Below, piece by piece: positions 6,153-12,748 of a stretch of DNA of 12,748 bases. The stretch lies in the NCBI GenBank assembly GCA_017414145.1, contig JAFPQL010000220.1, positions 1 through 12,748 on the forward strand. Direction: 5' to 3'. The DNA is from Oscillospiraceae bacterium. Lineage in GTDB: Bacteria > Bacillota_A > Clostridia > Oscillospirales > Ruminococcaceae. The translations under genes were made by a program, and so were the position numbers. Below the pieces are notes generated by a model. The model was given only the letters and a program-made list of their open reading frames with translations. It had not been told where the DNA came from and did no database searches. The first letter of the stretch is position 1. Each line of letters opens with the position of its first letter.

Positions 6153-8486
6153 ATGCGGAGTATCCGGAAGCTGTTTCTTGCCAATTTACGGAACAAAAAA
6201 GGCGCGTTCGCCGGCATCGTCATCTTAATGGCGATTCTGACCTTTTCCTATGCGTGTACGGTCAGCAACAACCGCAATCTCAAAAAGGCGGTGCTGGACG
6301 ACCTCGCACACAGAGACATCGGCGACTATATCTTTATGCTGAAGGACGATGAGCCGTCCCCGGAGCTCCGGCAGAAGCTCGACGCGCATCCCGCCGTTCT
6401 CCGCTGCGAAACCGAGCGGTCGGTACGGATGGATCAGGCGGTGCTGGCGGACGGCAAGGAGTCGATGCGGCTGGACAGCCTGTTCTGCTACAGCAGCCGG
6501 TATCAGATTCTGAACGAAGCGGCAGATGACTTTCAGCCCGACAGCAAGGGACCTAAACAGGGCGAAATCTATCTCTCCTATCCGCTGCATCATCTGCCGG
6601 AATTCGGCATCAGCAAGACCGTCACGGTCCGGACGAATGACGGGGACGAGTCGTTCCGTGTCGCGGGCTATTATCAGGAAACGGTTTCCGGCAGTCAGGA
6701 TGTCGGCTGCGGTCTGCTGCATCCGGACGATTTTGACCGGATGTTCCGGGAAAAGACAGACAAGGCGTTTTCCAATCACCGGGCCGTTTTCCCGGCGGTC
6801 AATTATCACATCTATGTCAAAGAGGGGACCGATTACGCCGCCTTCAAGAAGGAAACCGGCATCGACAGCGAGAGCGTTGCCGTTACGCTCCGCAGTGAGA
6901 TCATCGAATGGGACATGGTCTTTGCGACGACCGGCACCAGACTGGTTGCGGCGTTCACGGCACTGCTGCTCGTGATCGTCATGATCGTGCTGGCAAACAG
7001 CATTTCCGCGGCGATTGAGGCGGACTATGTCAATCTCGGCGTGCTGAAATCGCAGGGCTTCGGCAAATGGCATCTGCGGGCGGTCTGGATCATGCAGTAT
7101 GCCGCCGCGCTGCTGCTCGGCACCGTGATCGGTCTGCTGGTGACCGTACCGGCGATTGCCGTGCTGGGCGGGCTGTTCATGAAGATGTCCGGCATTCTGT
7201 CGGCCAACCGGATCGCATGGGTCGAGTGCAGCCTCTATGCGTTCGGCGTGTTCGCGGCGTGTACGCTGTTTCTTCTGCTCGCAACGGTCAAAATCGGGCG
7301 CATCTCTCCGGTGCGTGCGATTTCCGGCGGGCGGGGCGAGGTGTATTTTGACAGCCGCCTGAATACGCGCATCCGGAAAAAGGGGCTCAGCTTTTTCGTC
7401 ACGCTGCGGCAGCTGACCTCCCGCCGGAAAAGCTATATCGGCAGCGTGCTGATCGCCGGACTGCTGGTGTTCTTCCTCTGCACGGTCATGATGCTCTCAA
7501 AGGGTATGGGCAGGGACCTCTTTGTCCATCCGACCGGCGACATTGAGCTGACGCTGCTGGGCGGCAACTTCCGCATGGATACGGATATGCCGGAGCTGGA
7601 ACGCCGGTTCCGGCAGTATGACCCGGATGCAAAGCTCGTGCTCTGGACGGGCAGAAACATGAGCCTTGCGGATGAGGACACCATGGTGATGCTCTATCAG
7701 GATGAGGCGACCTTCGATGAACCGCTGACGGGACGGAAGCCGCAGTATGACAATGAGCTCATCCTGACCGAAGCACTGGCGGACCGCCTGAAAAAGCAGG
7801 TCGGCGACCGCGTGACGGTCAAGTATCAGGACAAGCAGGCGGAATATGTCATCACGGGACTGTTCCAGACGGTCGTTTCGCCGGCAATGGCGGATATGAC
7901 GCTCAGCGCCGGAAAGCGCATCGGCATTGAGGCGCCGGATCTCGGCTACATTGCGATGCAGGATCTTTCGGGGCGCGCCGCGCTGATCGAGGAGCTGAAC
8001 ACGGAGATGCACGATGTGCTCTCCGCAAAGGAGACTGTGCGGGACGCCTATGTCAAGGAGATTCTGTCACTGATTGATCTGCTGCTGGTGATTATCCTGT
8101 CAACGGTATATGGCGTGTCGGTGATCTTCGCGGCAGTCGTCGTCACAATGGTCTGCCAGAAGGCGTTTCTCCGCGAGCGCACGGACATCGGCATTTTCCG
8201 CGCCGTCGGATTTTCCGTCCGGTCGCTGCGCGTGCAGTATACGCTGCGGTTCCTGCTGGTCGCGGTACTCGGCTCCGCAATCGGATGCGGCTGTGCGGCC
8301 TGCTTCTCGCGGAAGCTGCTCTCCTCGATGCTGCGGTTCCTCGGCATCACGCGCTTTCAGGCGCCGCCTGCCGTGTCTGTCTATCTGGTGCCGGCACTGG
8401 CAATCTGCGCGGCATTTGCCGCCGTCGCCGCACTGGCATCCCGCCGCGTGAAGGCTGTTTCCGTGCGGGAGCTGATTACGGAATAA
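6153..8486 (+). CDS. ABC transporter permease with two FtsX-like domains
   Basis: Membrane subunit of the same transporter. About 777 aa with eight predicted helices: roughly 19-38, 264-288, 316-342, 359-380, 427-448, 635-667, 698-718 and 742-763. Helices 1 and 5 are each followed by a large extracytoplasmic domain (about 39-262 and 449-634), then three helices with the FtsX signature. The cytoplasmic loops YVNLGVLKSQGFGKWHL and RTDIGIFRAVGFSVRSL are the coupling segments seen in this family. This is a tandem FtsX architecture, not the ten-helix BceB layout. The start at 6153 is preferred because GAGGTG lies just upstream (6143-6148) and a basic N terminus MRSIRKLF follows. In-frame ATGs at 6120 and 6138 would overlap the ATPase gene and are possible. 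Likely an exporter or defence pump for a peptide, antibiotic or lipid, regulated by the adjacent two-component pair. Confidence 0.9.
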   Translation: MRSIRKLFLANLRNKKGAFAGIVILMAILTFSYACTVSNNRNLKKAVLDDLAHRDIGDYIFMLKDDEPSPELRQKLDAHPAVLRCETERSVRMDQAVLADGKESMRLDSLFCYSSRYQILNEAADDFQPDSKGPKQGEIYLSYPLHHLPEFGISKTVTVRTNDGDESFRVAGYYQETVSGSQDVGCGLLHPDDFDRMFREKTDKAFSNHRAVFPAVNYHIYVKEGTDYAAFKKETGIDSESVAVTLRSEIIEWDMVFATTGTRLVAAFTALLLVIVMIVLANSISAAIEADYVNLGVLKSQGFGKWHLRAVWIMQYAAALLLGTVIGLLVTVPAIAVLGGLFMKMSGILSANRIAWVECSLYAFGVFAACTLFLLLATVKIGRISPVRAISGGRGEVYFDSRLNTRIRKKGLSFFVTLRQLTSRRKSYIGSVLIAGLLVFFLCTVMMLSKGMGRDLFVHPTGDIELTLLGGNFRMDTDMPELERRFRQYDPDAKLVLWTGRNMSLADEDTMVMLYQDEATFDEPLTGRKPQYDNELILTEALADRLKKQVGDRVTVKYQDKQAEYVITGLFQTVVSPAMADMTLSAGKRIGIEAPDLGYIAMQDLSGRAALIEELNTEMHDVLSAKETVRDAYVKEILSLIDLLLVIILSTVYGVSVIFAAVVVTMVCQKAFLRERTDIGIFRAVGFSVRSLRVQYTLRFLLVAVLGSAIGCGCAACFSRKLLSSMLRFLGITRFQAPPAVSVYLVPALAICAAFAAVAALASRRVKAVSVRELITE

Positions 8487-8530
8487 CACAGAAAGAGGAA
8501 CGGACGCCGCGCCGGCTGCGTCTGACGGGA

Positions 8531-8565
8531 ATCCCGCATCTCCGGAAACGAGGTGCGGGATTTTT
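8531..8565 (+). terminator. Rho-independent terminator of the ABC operon
   Basis: A 12-bp stem, ATCCCGCATCTC (8531-8542) with GAGGTGCGGGAT (8550-8561) including one G-U pair, a 7-base loop, and a T run ending at 8565. It lies 44 bases after the permease stop and separates the transporter from the alanine racemase promoter. Confidence 0.9.
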
Positions 8566-8589
8566 GGCGTCACGGTCTGCGGAATCTGC

Positions 8590-8618
8590 TTTACAATTTC
8601 CGCTGATTGTGGTATAAT
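8590..8618 (+). promoter_or_regulatory. Promoter of the alr operon
   Basis: TTTACA (8590-8595) and TATAAT (8613-8618) are spaced by 17 bases. The -10 box is preceded by TGG, an extended -10 of the TGN type. Transcription should start near 8625, about 35 bases before the alr start codon. Confidence 0.88.
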
Positions 8619-8659
8619 GTAGGAAACATGAACGGATGCAGAGAGGAGCATGACAGCGT

Positions 8660-9841
8660 ATGCAGGGAATCCGCAAGCGCACATGGGCGGAGATCAATCT
8701 CGACCATGCCGCATTCAATTACCGGCAGATCCGCGGGGCCGTGGAGCCGGAAAAGAAGGTCTGCTGTGTCATCAAGGCAAACGGCTACGGCCACAACGCC
8801 GTCCGGCTGGCGCAGCTTTATGAATCGCTCGGCGCAGATTGGTTTGCCGTTTCCAATCTGGAGGAGGCGCTCCAGCTCAGACAGTCCGGCATCACAAGGC
8901 CGGTTCTGATCCTCGGCTACACGCCGCCCGAATGTGCGGGCATTCTCGCAAAGCAGCAGATTTCGCAGTGCGTGTACTCCCGTACCTACGGCGAGGCGCT
9001 TTCGCAGGCGGCAATGGCGGACGGCGTGCAGGTAAAGATGCACATCAAGATTGACACCGGCATGGGACGCATCGGCTTCCAGCACAAGGGGGCGCATTCC
9101 CGCCTGTCGGACGCTGTTTCGGTCTGCCGGCTGCCCTGCCTGATTCCGGAGGGCATTTTTACGCATTTTGCGGTCGCGGATGAGGGCGCGGACGGCGACG
9201 CCTTTACAAGGGAGCAGTTCAGCCGCTTCACCGATGCGATCCGGCTGCTGGAGGGAGAGGGCATTGCCTTTTCCGTGCGGCACTGCGCCAACAGCGCTGC
9301 GATTTTTGATTATCCGGAGACGCATCTGGACATGGTGCGCGCCGGCATCGTGCTCTACGGGCTCCGCCCCTCGGACAAAGTGCGGCATCTGCCGGAGCTG
9401 AAGCCCGTCATGGCGCTCAAGAGCGTGATTTCGCACATCAAGACGATCGAGGCCGGCGAAACGGTCAGTTACGGGCGCACCTTTACCGCGGACAGCCCGC
9501 GGGTCATCGCCACCGTGCCGATCGGGTATGCCGACGGCTTCTGGCGGCTCAACGGAAACGGCGGCTGCAAAATGCTTGTGCGGGACCGTCTGGTGCCGCT
9601 GGTCGGCAGAGTCTGCATGGATCAGCTCATGCTGGATATCACCGGCGAAAAGGATGTCATGGTCGGCGACATCGTGACGGTGTTCGGCGATGAAAAGGGG
9701 CTCTGCTCCGCCGATTCGATTGCCGCGAATACCGGAACGATCAACTATGAGGTCGTCTGCGCCGTCGGCGAGCGCGTGCCGCGGTTCTTTTTGCAGGACG
9801 GTCTGCCGGTGGATGTCTCGGACAATATCTGGACGCGCTGA
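8660..9841 (+). CDS. alr: Alanine racemase
   Basis: PLP-dependent enzyme interconverting L- and D-alanine, supplying D-Ala for peptidoglycan. 393 aa, the normal length. The PLP-binding lysine is Lys39 in VIKANGYGHNA. The second catalytic base is most likely Tyr271 in VSYGRTF, with Tyr290 in IGYADGF nineteen residues later, the same spacing as Tyr265/Tyr284 of the Geobacillus enzyme. The active-site segments IDTGMGRIGF and RVCMDQLMLDIT are intact. An N-terminal TIM barrel and a C-terminal beta domain are implied. The ribosome site GAGAGGAG (8641-8648) is rather far (11 bases) from ATG 8660. A nearer ATG at 8650 is out of frame. It is the first gene of a run continuing through ung to metF. Confidence 0.97.
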   Translation: MQGIRKRTWAEINLDHAAFNYRQIRGAVEPEKKVCCVIKANGYGHNAVRLAQLYESLGADWFAVSNLEEALQLRQSGITRPVLILGYTPPECAGILAKQQISQCVYSRTYGEALSQAAMADGVQVKMHIKIDTGMGRIGFQHKGAHSRLSDAVSVCRLPCLIPEGIFTHFAVADEGADGDAFTREQFSRFTDAIRLLEGEGIAFSVRHCANSAAIFDYPETHLDMVRAGIVLYGLRPSDKVRHLPELKPVMALKSVISHIKTIEAGETVSYGRTFTADSPRVIATVPIGYADGFWRLNGNGGCKMLVRDRLVPLVGRVCMDQLMLDITGEKDVMVGDIVTVFGDEKGLCSADSIAANTGTINYEVVCAVGERVPRFFLQDGLPVDVSDNIWTR

Positions 9842-9862
9842 GCGGGCAGTGCGCGCCCCCGC
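9842..9862 (+). terminator. Weak stem-loop after alr (possible partial terminator)
   Basis: GCGGG (9842-9846) can pair with CCCGC (9858-9862) directly after the alr stop, followed by ATTTTGTATTT. The stem is only 5 bp and the T run is interrupted, so termination is likely partial. It could lower expression of the following genes. Confidence 0.3.
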
Positions 9863-9882
9863 ATTTTGTATTTACGGAAAAA

Positions 9883-9908
9883 GGCAGTGTGATCTGCCGG
9901 AAATCACA
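9883..9908 (+). promoter_or_regulatory. Overlapping inverted repeats upstream of the small membrane protein gene
   Basis: GGCAG (9883-9887) pairs with CTGCC (9894-9898). TGTGAT (9888-9893) pairs with ATCACA (9903-9908). The left arm of the second lies in the loop of the first, so the two helices are interleaved: as RNA they form alternative hairpins or a compact pseudoknot. They end three bases before the AAGGAG ribosome site (9912-9917). As DNA, TGTGAT-N9-ATCACA could be an operator. No family is recognised. Confidence 0.4.
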
Positions 9909-9925
9909 GCAAAGGAGTATCTATT

Positions 9926-10405
9926 ATGTCAAAACAAAAGCTCAGACACTGGATCTATGTTGCAGTTTTCATCTTGCTGGTCGGCATATTCCTCTGGTTC
10001 CTGCTGCTGCGTGACGCCAATATCACGAAGGAGAAGGTTCTGGAGGAACTGAATGCGCGGAAGGAGAGCTACGCGGCCGTTTCGGACTATCTGCTGGAAA
10101 AGGGCGCCGCGGCGGAGATCACCGGCGCCGTGACCGCGGGACGCACCTTCGGTGTGCCGGAGGAGGATTCCAACGCCTACCGCGCCTACGCAAACGCGAC
10201 GCGCATCCTGACAGAGGACAAGTGCGTCCGCATTCACTCCACCGGAACCGCCGTGCTCTTTTACATGAAGCCGCAGGGCGGATTCCTCAACCGCGAGTAT
10301 TACATCATTGCGCGGAATGCCGACGGCACGACGCTGGCAGACAATCAGCCCGCCGAACTCGACAGCGGCGGCTGGGGATATTATACCGCGCAGGGTACGC
10401 CGTAA
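9926..10405 (+). CDS. Small single-pass membrane protein, function unknown
   Basis: 159 aa, not recognised. A basic start (KQKLRH) is followed by one hydrophobic helix at about 9-28, so the protein is probably anchored with its N terminus inside and about 130 residues outside the cell. The soluble part begins with a charged, probably helical stretch (ITKEKVLEELNARKESYAAV, about 33-52). It then becomes beta-like: FYMKPQGGFLNREYYIIARN and a Gly/Tyr-rich C terminus with SGGWGYY. There is no Cys beyond one at about residue 95 and no lipobox. AAGGAG at 9912-9917 is eight bases from the ATG. It sits 84 bp after alr and 15 bp before ung, so it is probably co-transcribed with ung. Envelope-related work is only a guess from the alr neighbour. 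Confidence 0.8.
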   Translation: MSKQKLRHWIYVAVFILLVGIFLWFLLLRDANITKEKVLEELNARKESYAAVSDYLLEKGAAAEITGAVTAGRTFGVPEEDSNAYRAYANATRILTEDKCVRIHSTGTAVLFYMKPQGGFLNREYYIIARNADGTTLADNQPAELDSGGWGYYTAQGTP

Positions 10406-10420
10406 CGGCCGGAGGGGCAT

Positions 10421-11092
10421 ATGGTTCACATCGGAAATGACTGGGATCTCCTGCTGAAGCCGGAGTTTGAATCGGAGTGGTATCAGCGTCTGCGGCAGTT
10501 TCTCATCACGGAATACCGGACGCATACGGTTTATCCCGATATGTACGACATCTTCAACGCACTGAAATACACGCCCTACGAGGCGGTGAAGTGCGTGATT
10601 TTAGGGCAGGACCCCTATCACGGCGAGGGACAGGCGCACGGGCTGAGCTTTTCGGTCCGGCAGGGCGTACAGCCGCCGCCTTCGCTCGTCAATATCTTCA
10701 AGGAGATCTATGATGATCTGGGGATTGACAACCGCGGCGGTTCGGGCGATCTGACATCCTGGGCAAAGCAGGGCGTGCTGCTGCTCAATGCCGCACTGAC
10801 GGTGCGGGCAGGACAGGCGAATTCGCATCAGGGCATGGGCTGGGAGCAGCTCACGGACGCGGTCATCCGGCTGCTCAACGAGCGGCTTCAGCCGATGGTC
10901 TTTCTGCTCTGGGGCGGCAATGCGCGGAAAAAAGCGGCGCTCATCACGAACCCGCGCCACCTGATTTTACAGTGTCCGCATCCGAGCCCGCTGTCTGCCT
11001 ATCACGGATTTTTCGGCTGCCGGCATTTCTCAAAGACGAATGCGTTTTTGCAGGCAAACGGCATGACGCCGATCGACTGGAGCCTCGGCTGA
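10421..11092 (+). CDS. ung: Uracil-DNA glycosylase, family 1
   Basis: Removes uracil from DNA arising by cytosine deamination or dUTP incorporation, the first step of base excision repair. 223 aa, close to the E. coli Ung length. The water-activating motif GQDPYH is at 62-67 with Asp64. The uracil-recognition Asn is in LLLNAALTV. The DNA-intercalation/transition-state motif HPSPLSAYHGFFGC begins at His187. Asp64 and His187 fall at the same residue numbers as in the E. coli enzyme. In the intercalation loop, Tyr-His replaces the usual His-Arg after HPSPLSA, a mild variation near the Leu finger. GGAGG at 10411-10415 serves the start, with only 15 bp after the upstream gene, so it is in the same transcript. 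Confidence 0.97.
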   Translation: MVHIGNDWDLLLKPEFESEWYQRLRQFLITEYRTHTVYPDMYDIFNALKYTPYEAVKCVILGQDPYHGEGQAHGLSFSVRQGVQPPPSLVNIFKEIYDDLGIDNRGGSGDLTSWAKQGVLLLNAALTVRAGQANSHQGMGWEQLTDAVIRLLNERLQPMVFLLWGGNARKKAALITNPRHLILQCPHPSPLSAYHGFFGCRHFSKTNAFLQANGMTPIDWSLG

Positions 11093-11135
11093 TCCGCAGA
11101 AACCGGCATTTTACCAAAGAAAAGGAAGAACTGAT

Positions 11136-11996
11136 ATGAAAGCTGCTGCTTTATTCAAACGAAAATCCGTATACTCCTTCGAGGTGTTCCCGCCAAAGCC
11201 CGATGTGCCGATTGCGCGCATCTACGAGACGCTGGCGGCGCTCAAGGGTCTGTCTCCGGATTTCATCAGCGTGACCTACGGCGCGGGCGGCTCTGTGCCG
11301 GGCGCCTCAACTGCCGAGATCTGCCGCGTGATTCAGGAGACGCACGGCATTCCTGCGATTGCGCATCTGCCCTGCATCAACGAGACAAGGGAGAGCGTTC
11401 TGGAAAAGCTCCGTCAGTTCCGCGAACTGGGCGTGGAGAATATCCTCGCACTGCGCGGCGACCGGAATCCGGCGGTTCCGCCGCAGACCGACTTTTCCTA
11501 TGCGTCCGACCTGATTGCGTTTATCCGGGCAAACAGCGCCGCGGATGAATTTGACATCGCGGCAGCCTGCTATCCGGAGGGGCATCCCGAAGCCCCCGAT
11601 CTGGACACGGACATTCAGCATCTGAAGGAGAAGGTAGCGGCGGGTGCGTCGCATCTGATCTCGCAGCTCTTTTATGCCAACAAGGATTTTTACCGGTTCC
11701 GCGAGAAAATCGCCGCCGCGGGCATTTCTGTGCCGGTTGAGGCGGGCATCATGCCGGTGACCTCGAAAAAATCCATTGAGCGCATGGTGTCCCTCTGCGG
11801 CGCCAGCATTCCGAAGCGTCTGGCCAAGCTCATGGCGCGCTACGCGGACGACCCCGCCTCGCTCAAGGCGGCGGGTCTGGAATACGCCATTGAGCAGATC
11901 ACCGATCTGAGGGAGCACGGCGCGGACGGCATTCATCTCTACACGATGAACAACCCCGATGTGGCGCGCTACATCACAGAGGCAATCGCGGAATGA
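11136..11996 (+). CDS. metF: 5,10-methylenetetrahydrofolate reductase
   Basis: Flavoprotein reducing methylene-THF to methyl-THF, the methyl donor for methionine synthesis. 286 aa, the usual bacterial length. The TIM-barrel landmarks are FEVFPPK with the catalytic Glu16 (Glu28 of E. coli), the flavin-contacting VTYGAGGS, LRGD with Asp109 (Asp120 of E. coli), the AACYPEGHPEA segment, QLFYANKDFYRF and the GIMPV loop. No MetV-like zinc/Fe-S partner gene is adjacent, so it looks like the ordinary NAD(P)H-type enzyme rather than the acetogen MetVF pair. The ribosome site is AAGGA at 11122-11126. The gene lies 43 bp after ung and its stop overlaps the next start by 4 bases, linking it to the methionine synthase activation protein. 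Confidence 0.96.
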   Translation: MKAAALFKRKSVYSFEVFPPKPDVPIARIYETLAALKGLSPDFISVTYGAGGSVPGASTAEICRVIQETHGIPAIAHLPCINETRESVLEKLRQFRELGVENILALRGDRNPAVPPQTDFSYASDLIAFIRANSAADEFDIAAACYPEGHPEAPDLDTDIQHLKEKVAAGASHLISQLFYANKDFYRFREKIAAAGISVPVEAGIMPVTSKKSIERMVSLCGASIPKRLAKLMARYADDPASLKAAGLEYAIEQITDLREHGADGIHLYTMNNPDVARYITEAIAE

Positions 11997-12661
11997 CGCC
12001 CGCTGATTTTGACCGAAGGGAGATTCTGGGCTATCTGCACACGCCCTCGCTGGACGACCGGCTCTCCGCAATGCTGGAGGAGGCGATTTCGGCGCTGTGT
12101 GCGGCGGCGGAGCCCAGAACGATCTGGAAGCAGTTTCCCGTGACGCATACGGAGGAGGGTGTCCGGCTCGGCGGTCTGCTGCTGCACGGCGCGGATATCG
12201 CGCTGCATCTCTCGGGATGTGAGGCGGCGGTGCTGCTTGCGGCGACGCTTTCCGGCAGCACGGACAGCCTGATCCGGCGTGCCGAGCGCACGGATATGAC
12301 AAAGGCGCTCCTGCTGGATGCCGTGGCAGGCGCGGCGATTGAGAAGCTCTGCAATGAACTGGAGCAGGAGCTGCGGCAGACGCTGCCGTATCCGTATTTC
12401 ACGGAGCGGTTCAGCGTGGGCTACGGCGATTTTCCGATCGCGCAGCAGGCGGAGCTGGTGCGGATGCTGGACGCCACCCGCAGAATCGGCCTGACCGTCA
12501 CGCCGCAGAGTACGATGCTGCCGATGAAATCGGTGACGGCGCTGATCGGACTGTCGCATCAGCCGGTCACGGACGCCAGACGCTTCGGCTGCGGGCGCGA
12601 CTGCACGGAATGTCCGTACCGGTCGGGATGCCCGTTTGAAAGCAGTCAGAGCCGTGCGTGA
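11993..12661 (+). CDS. Free-standing B12-dependent methionine synthase activation protein
   Basis: Resembles the C-terminal reactivation domain of MetH, which binds S-adenosylmethionine and re-methylates cob(II)alamin after accidental oxidation, but is encoded alone (222 aa). The best evidence is RFSVGYGDFPIAQQ from Arg139, matching the family pattern R-(F/Y)-S-x-GYGD, followed by RRIGLTVTPQSTMLPMKSVT and a Gly-containing end. The N-terminal 60 residues (MTPADFDRREILGYL onward) are typical of the Clostridia/Thermotoga stand-alone form. At the C terminus Cys200, Cys204, Cys207 and Cys213 (CX3CX2CX5C) form a possible metal or Fe-S site absent from E. coli MetH. ATGA overlap with metF indicates translational coupling. 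The catalytic methionine synthase part is not in the window and may follow. Confidence 0.88.
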   Translation: MTPADFDRREILGYLHTPSLDDRLSAMLEEAISALCAAAEPRTIWKQFPVTHTEEGVRLGGLLLHGADIALHLSGCEAAVLLAATLSGSTDSLIRRAERTDMTKALLLDAVAGAAIEKLCNELEQELRQTLPYPYFTERFSVGYGDFPIAQQAELVRMLDATRRIGLTVTPQSTMLPMKSVTALIGLSHQPVTDARRFGCGRDCTECPYRSGCPFESSQSRA

Positions 12662-12681
12662 CGGCAGACACAGAAAAAAAC

Positions 12682-12723
12682 AGACTGTCAATAAACCGGT
12701 TTAGAATCCAAACTACAGTTTTT
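12682..12723 (+). terminator. Compound hairpin after the metF unit (possible terminator)
   Basis: AGACTGT (12682-12688) pairs with ACAGTTT (12715-12721, one G-U) around an internal perfect palindrome TAAACCGGTTTA (12692-12703), and a T run ends at 12723. This may end the metF transcript. It may equally be part of a dispersed intergenic repeat. Confidence 0.4.
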
Positions 12724-12726
12724 GGT

Positions 12727-12748
12727 CGAGCTTTTTTCAAAAAGCTCG
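12727..12748. repeat. Palindrome at the right window edge
   Basis: CGAGCTTTTT (12727-12736) and AAAAAGCTCG (12739-12748) are perfect inverse copies with a 2-base spacer, 10 bp each, ending exactly at the last base. The element probably continues past the edge. It could be a terminator for a convergent gene or one copy of a repeated intergenic palindrome. Confidence 0.55.

Noticed and set aside
5380..8486. BceAB bacitracin-type transporter
   Set aside because: The permease has eight helices in two equal FtsX halves with two outside domains, while BceB has ten helices and one large outside domain; the kinase is also not of the intramembrane-sensing form.
9888..9908. CRP-type binding site
   Set aside because: The half-sites TGTGA and TCACA are present but 11 bases apart instead of 6, and there is no promoter next to them.
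1..12748. CRISPR array, anti-phage island or prophage
   Set aside because: No regularly spaced repeats, cas-like, nuclease, integrase or phage structural genes were seen on either strand.

Overview
The window is a gene-dense stretch (about 12.7 kb, all genes on the + strand) of a GC-rich Gram-positive bacterium. The best guess is a member of the Clostridia, probably the Oscillospiraceae/Ruminococcaceae. This rests on the strong AGGAGG-type ribosome sites, the TTGACA/TATAAT promoters, the Gram-positive type IV pilus genes, the free-standing MetH activation protein and the style of the two-component/ABC module. It is an inference, not a match to a named genome. I see no tRNA, rRNA, CRISPR array, transposase or phage gene.

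Region 1 (1-3367) is a type IV pilus locus. The C-terminal part of a PilB-type extension ATPase runs in from the left edge, followed 32 bp later by a complete PilT-type retraction ATPase. A stem-loop and a 0.4 kb non-coding stretch come next. Then a strong sigma-A-type promoter with a structured leader drives two tandem, full-length paralogous prepilins. The first has highly biased codons and looks like the major pilin. The second looks like a lower-expressed companion. A 14-bp hairpin lies between them and a good terminator closes the unit. No pilC, pilM or prepilin peptidase is inside the window.

Region 2 (3382-8565) is a signalling and transport module. A near-perfect promoter drives an OmpR-family response regulator whose stop overlaps the start of a membrane histidine kinase by 4 bases. 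After a 108-bp gap with a -10-like box but no obvious -35, there follow a MacB/LolD-type ABC ATPase and an eight-helix tandem-FtsX permease, and then a terminator. The usual reading is that the kinase senses an envelope stress or antimicrobial and the regulator induces the transporter. The substrate cannot be read from the sequence.

Region 3 (8590-12748) is a housekeeping run starting at its own promoter: alanine racemase, a small single-pass membrane protein of unknown function, uracil-DNA glycosylase, methylenetetrahydrofolate reductase (metF) and a free-standing B12-dependent methionine synthase activation protein overlapping metF by 4 bases. The last two point to a split cobalamin-dependent methionine synthase whose catalytic part may lie beyond the right edge. 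The final 65 bases hold nested palindromes that look like a terminator plus a dispersed intergenic repeat.

Most genes are ordinary members of known families. The less explained signals are RNA/DNA structures: the pilin leader, the inter-pilin hairpin, overlapping inverted repeats in front of the small membrane protein, and the palindromic right end.
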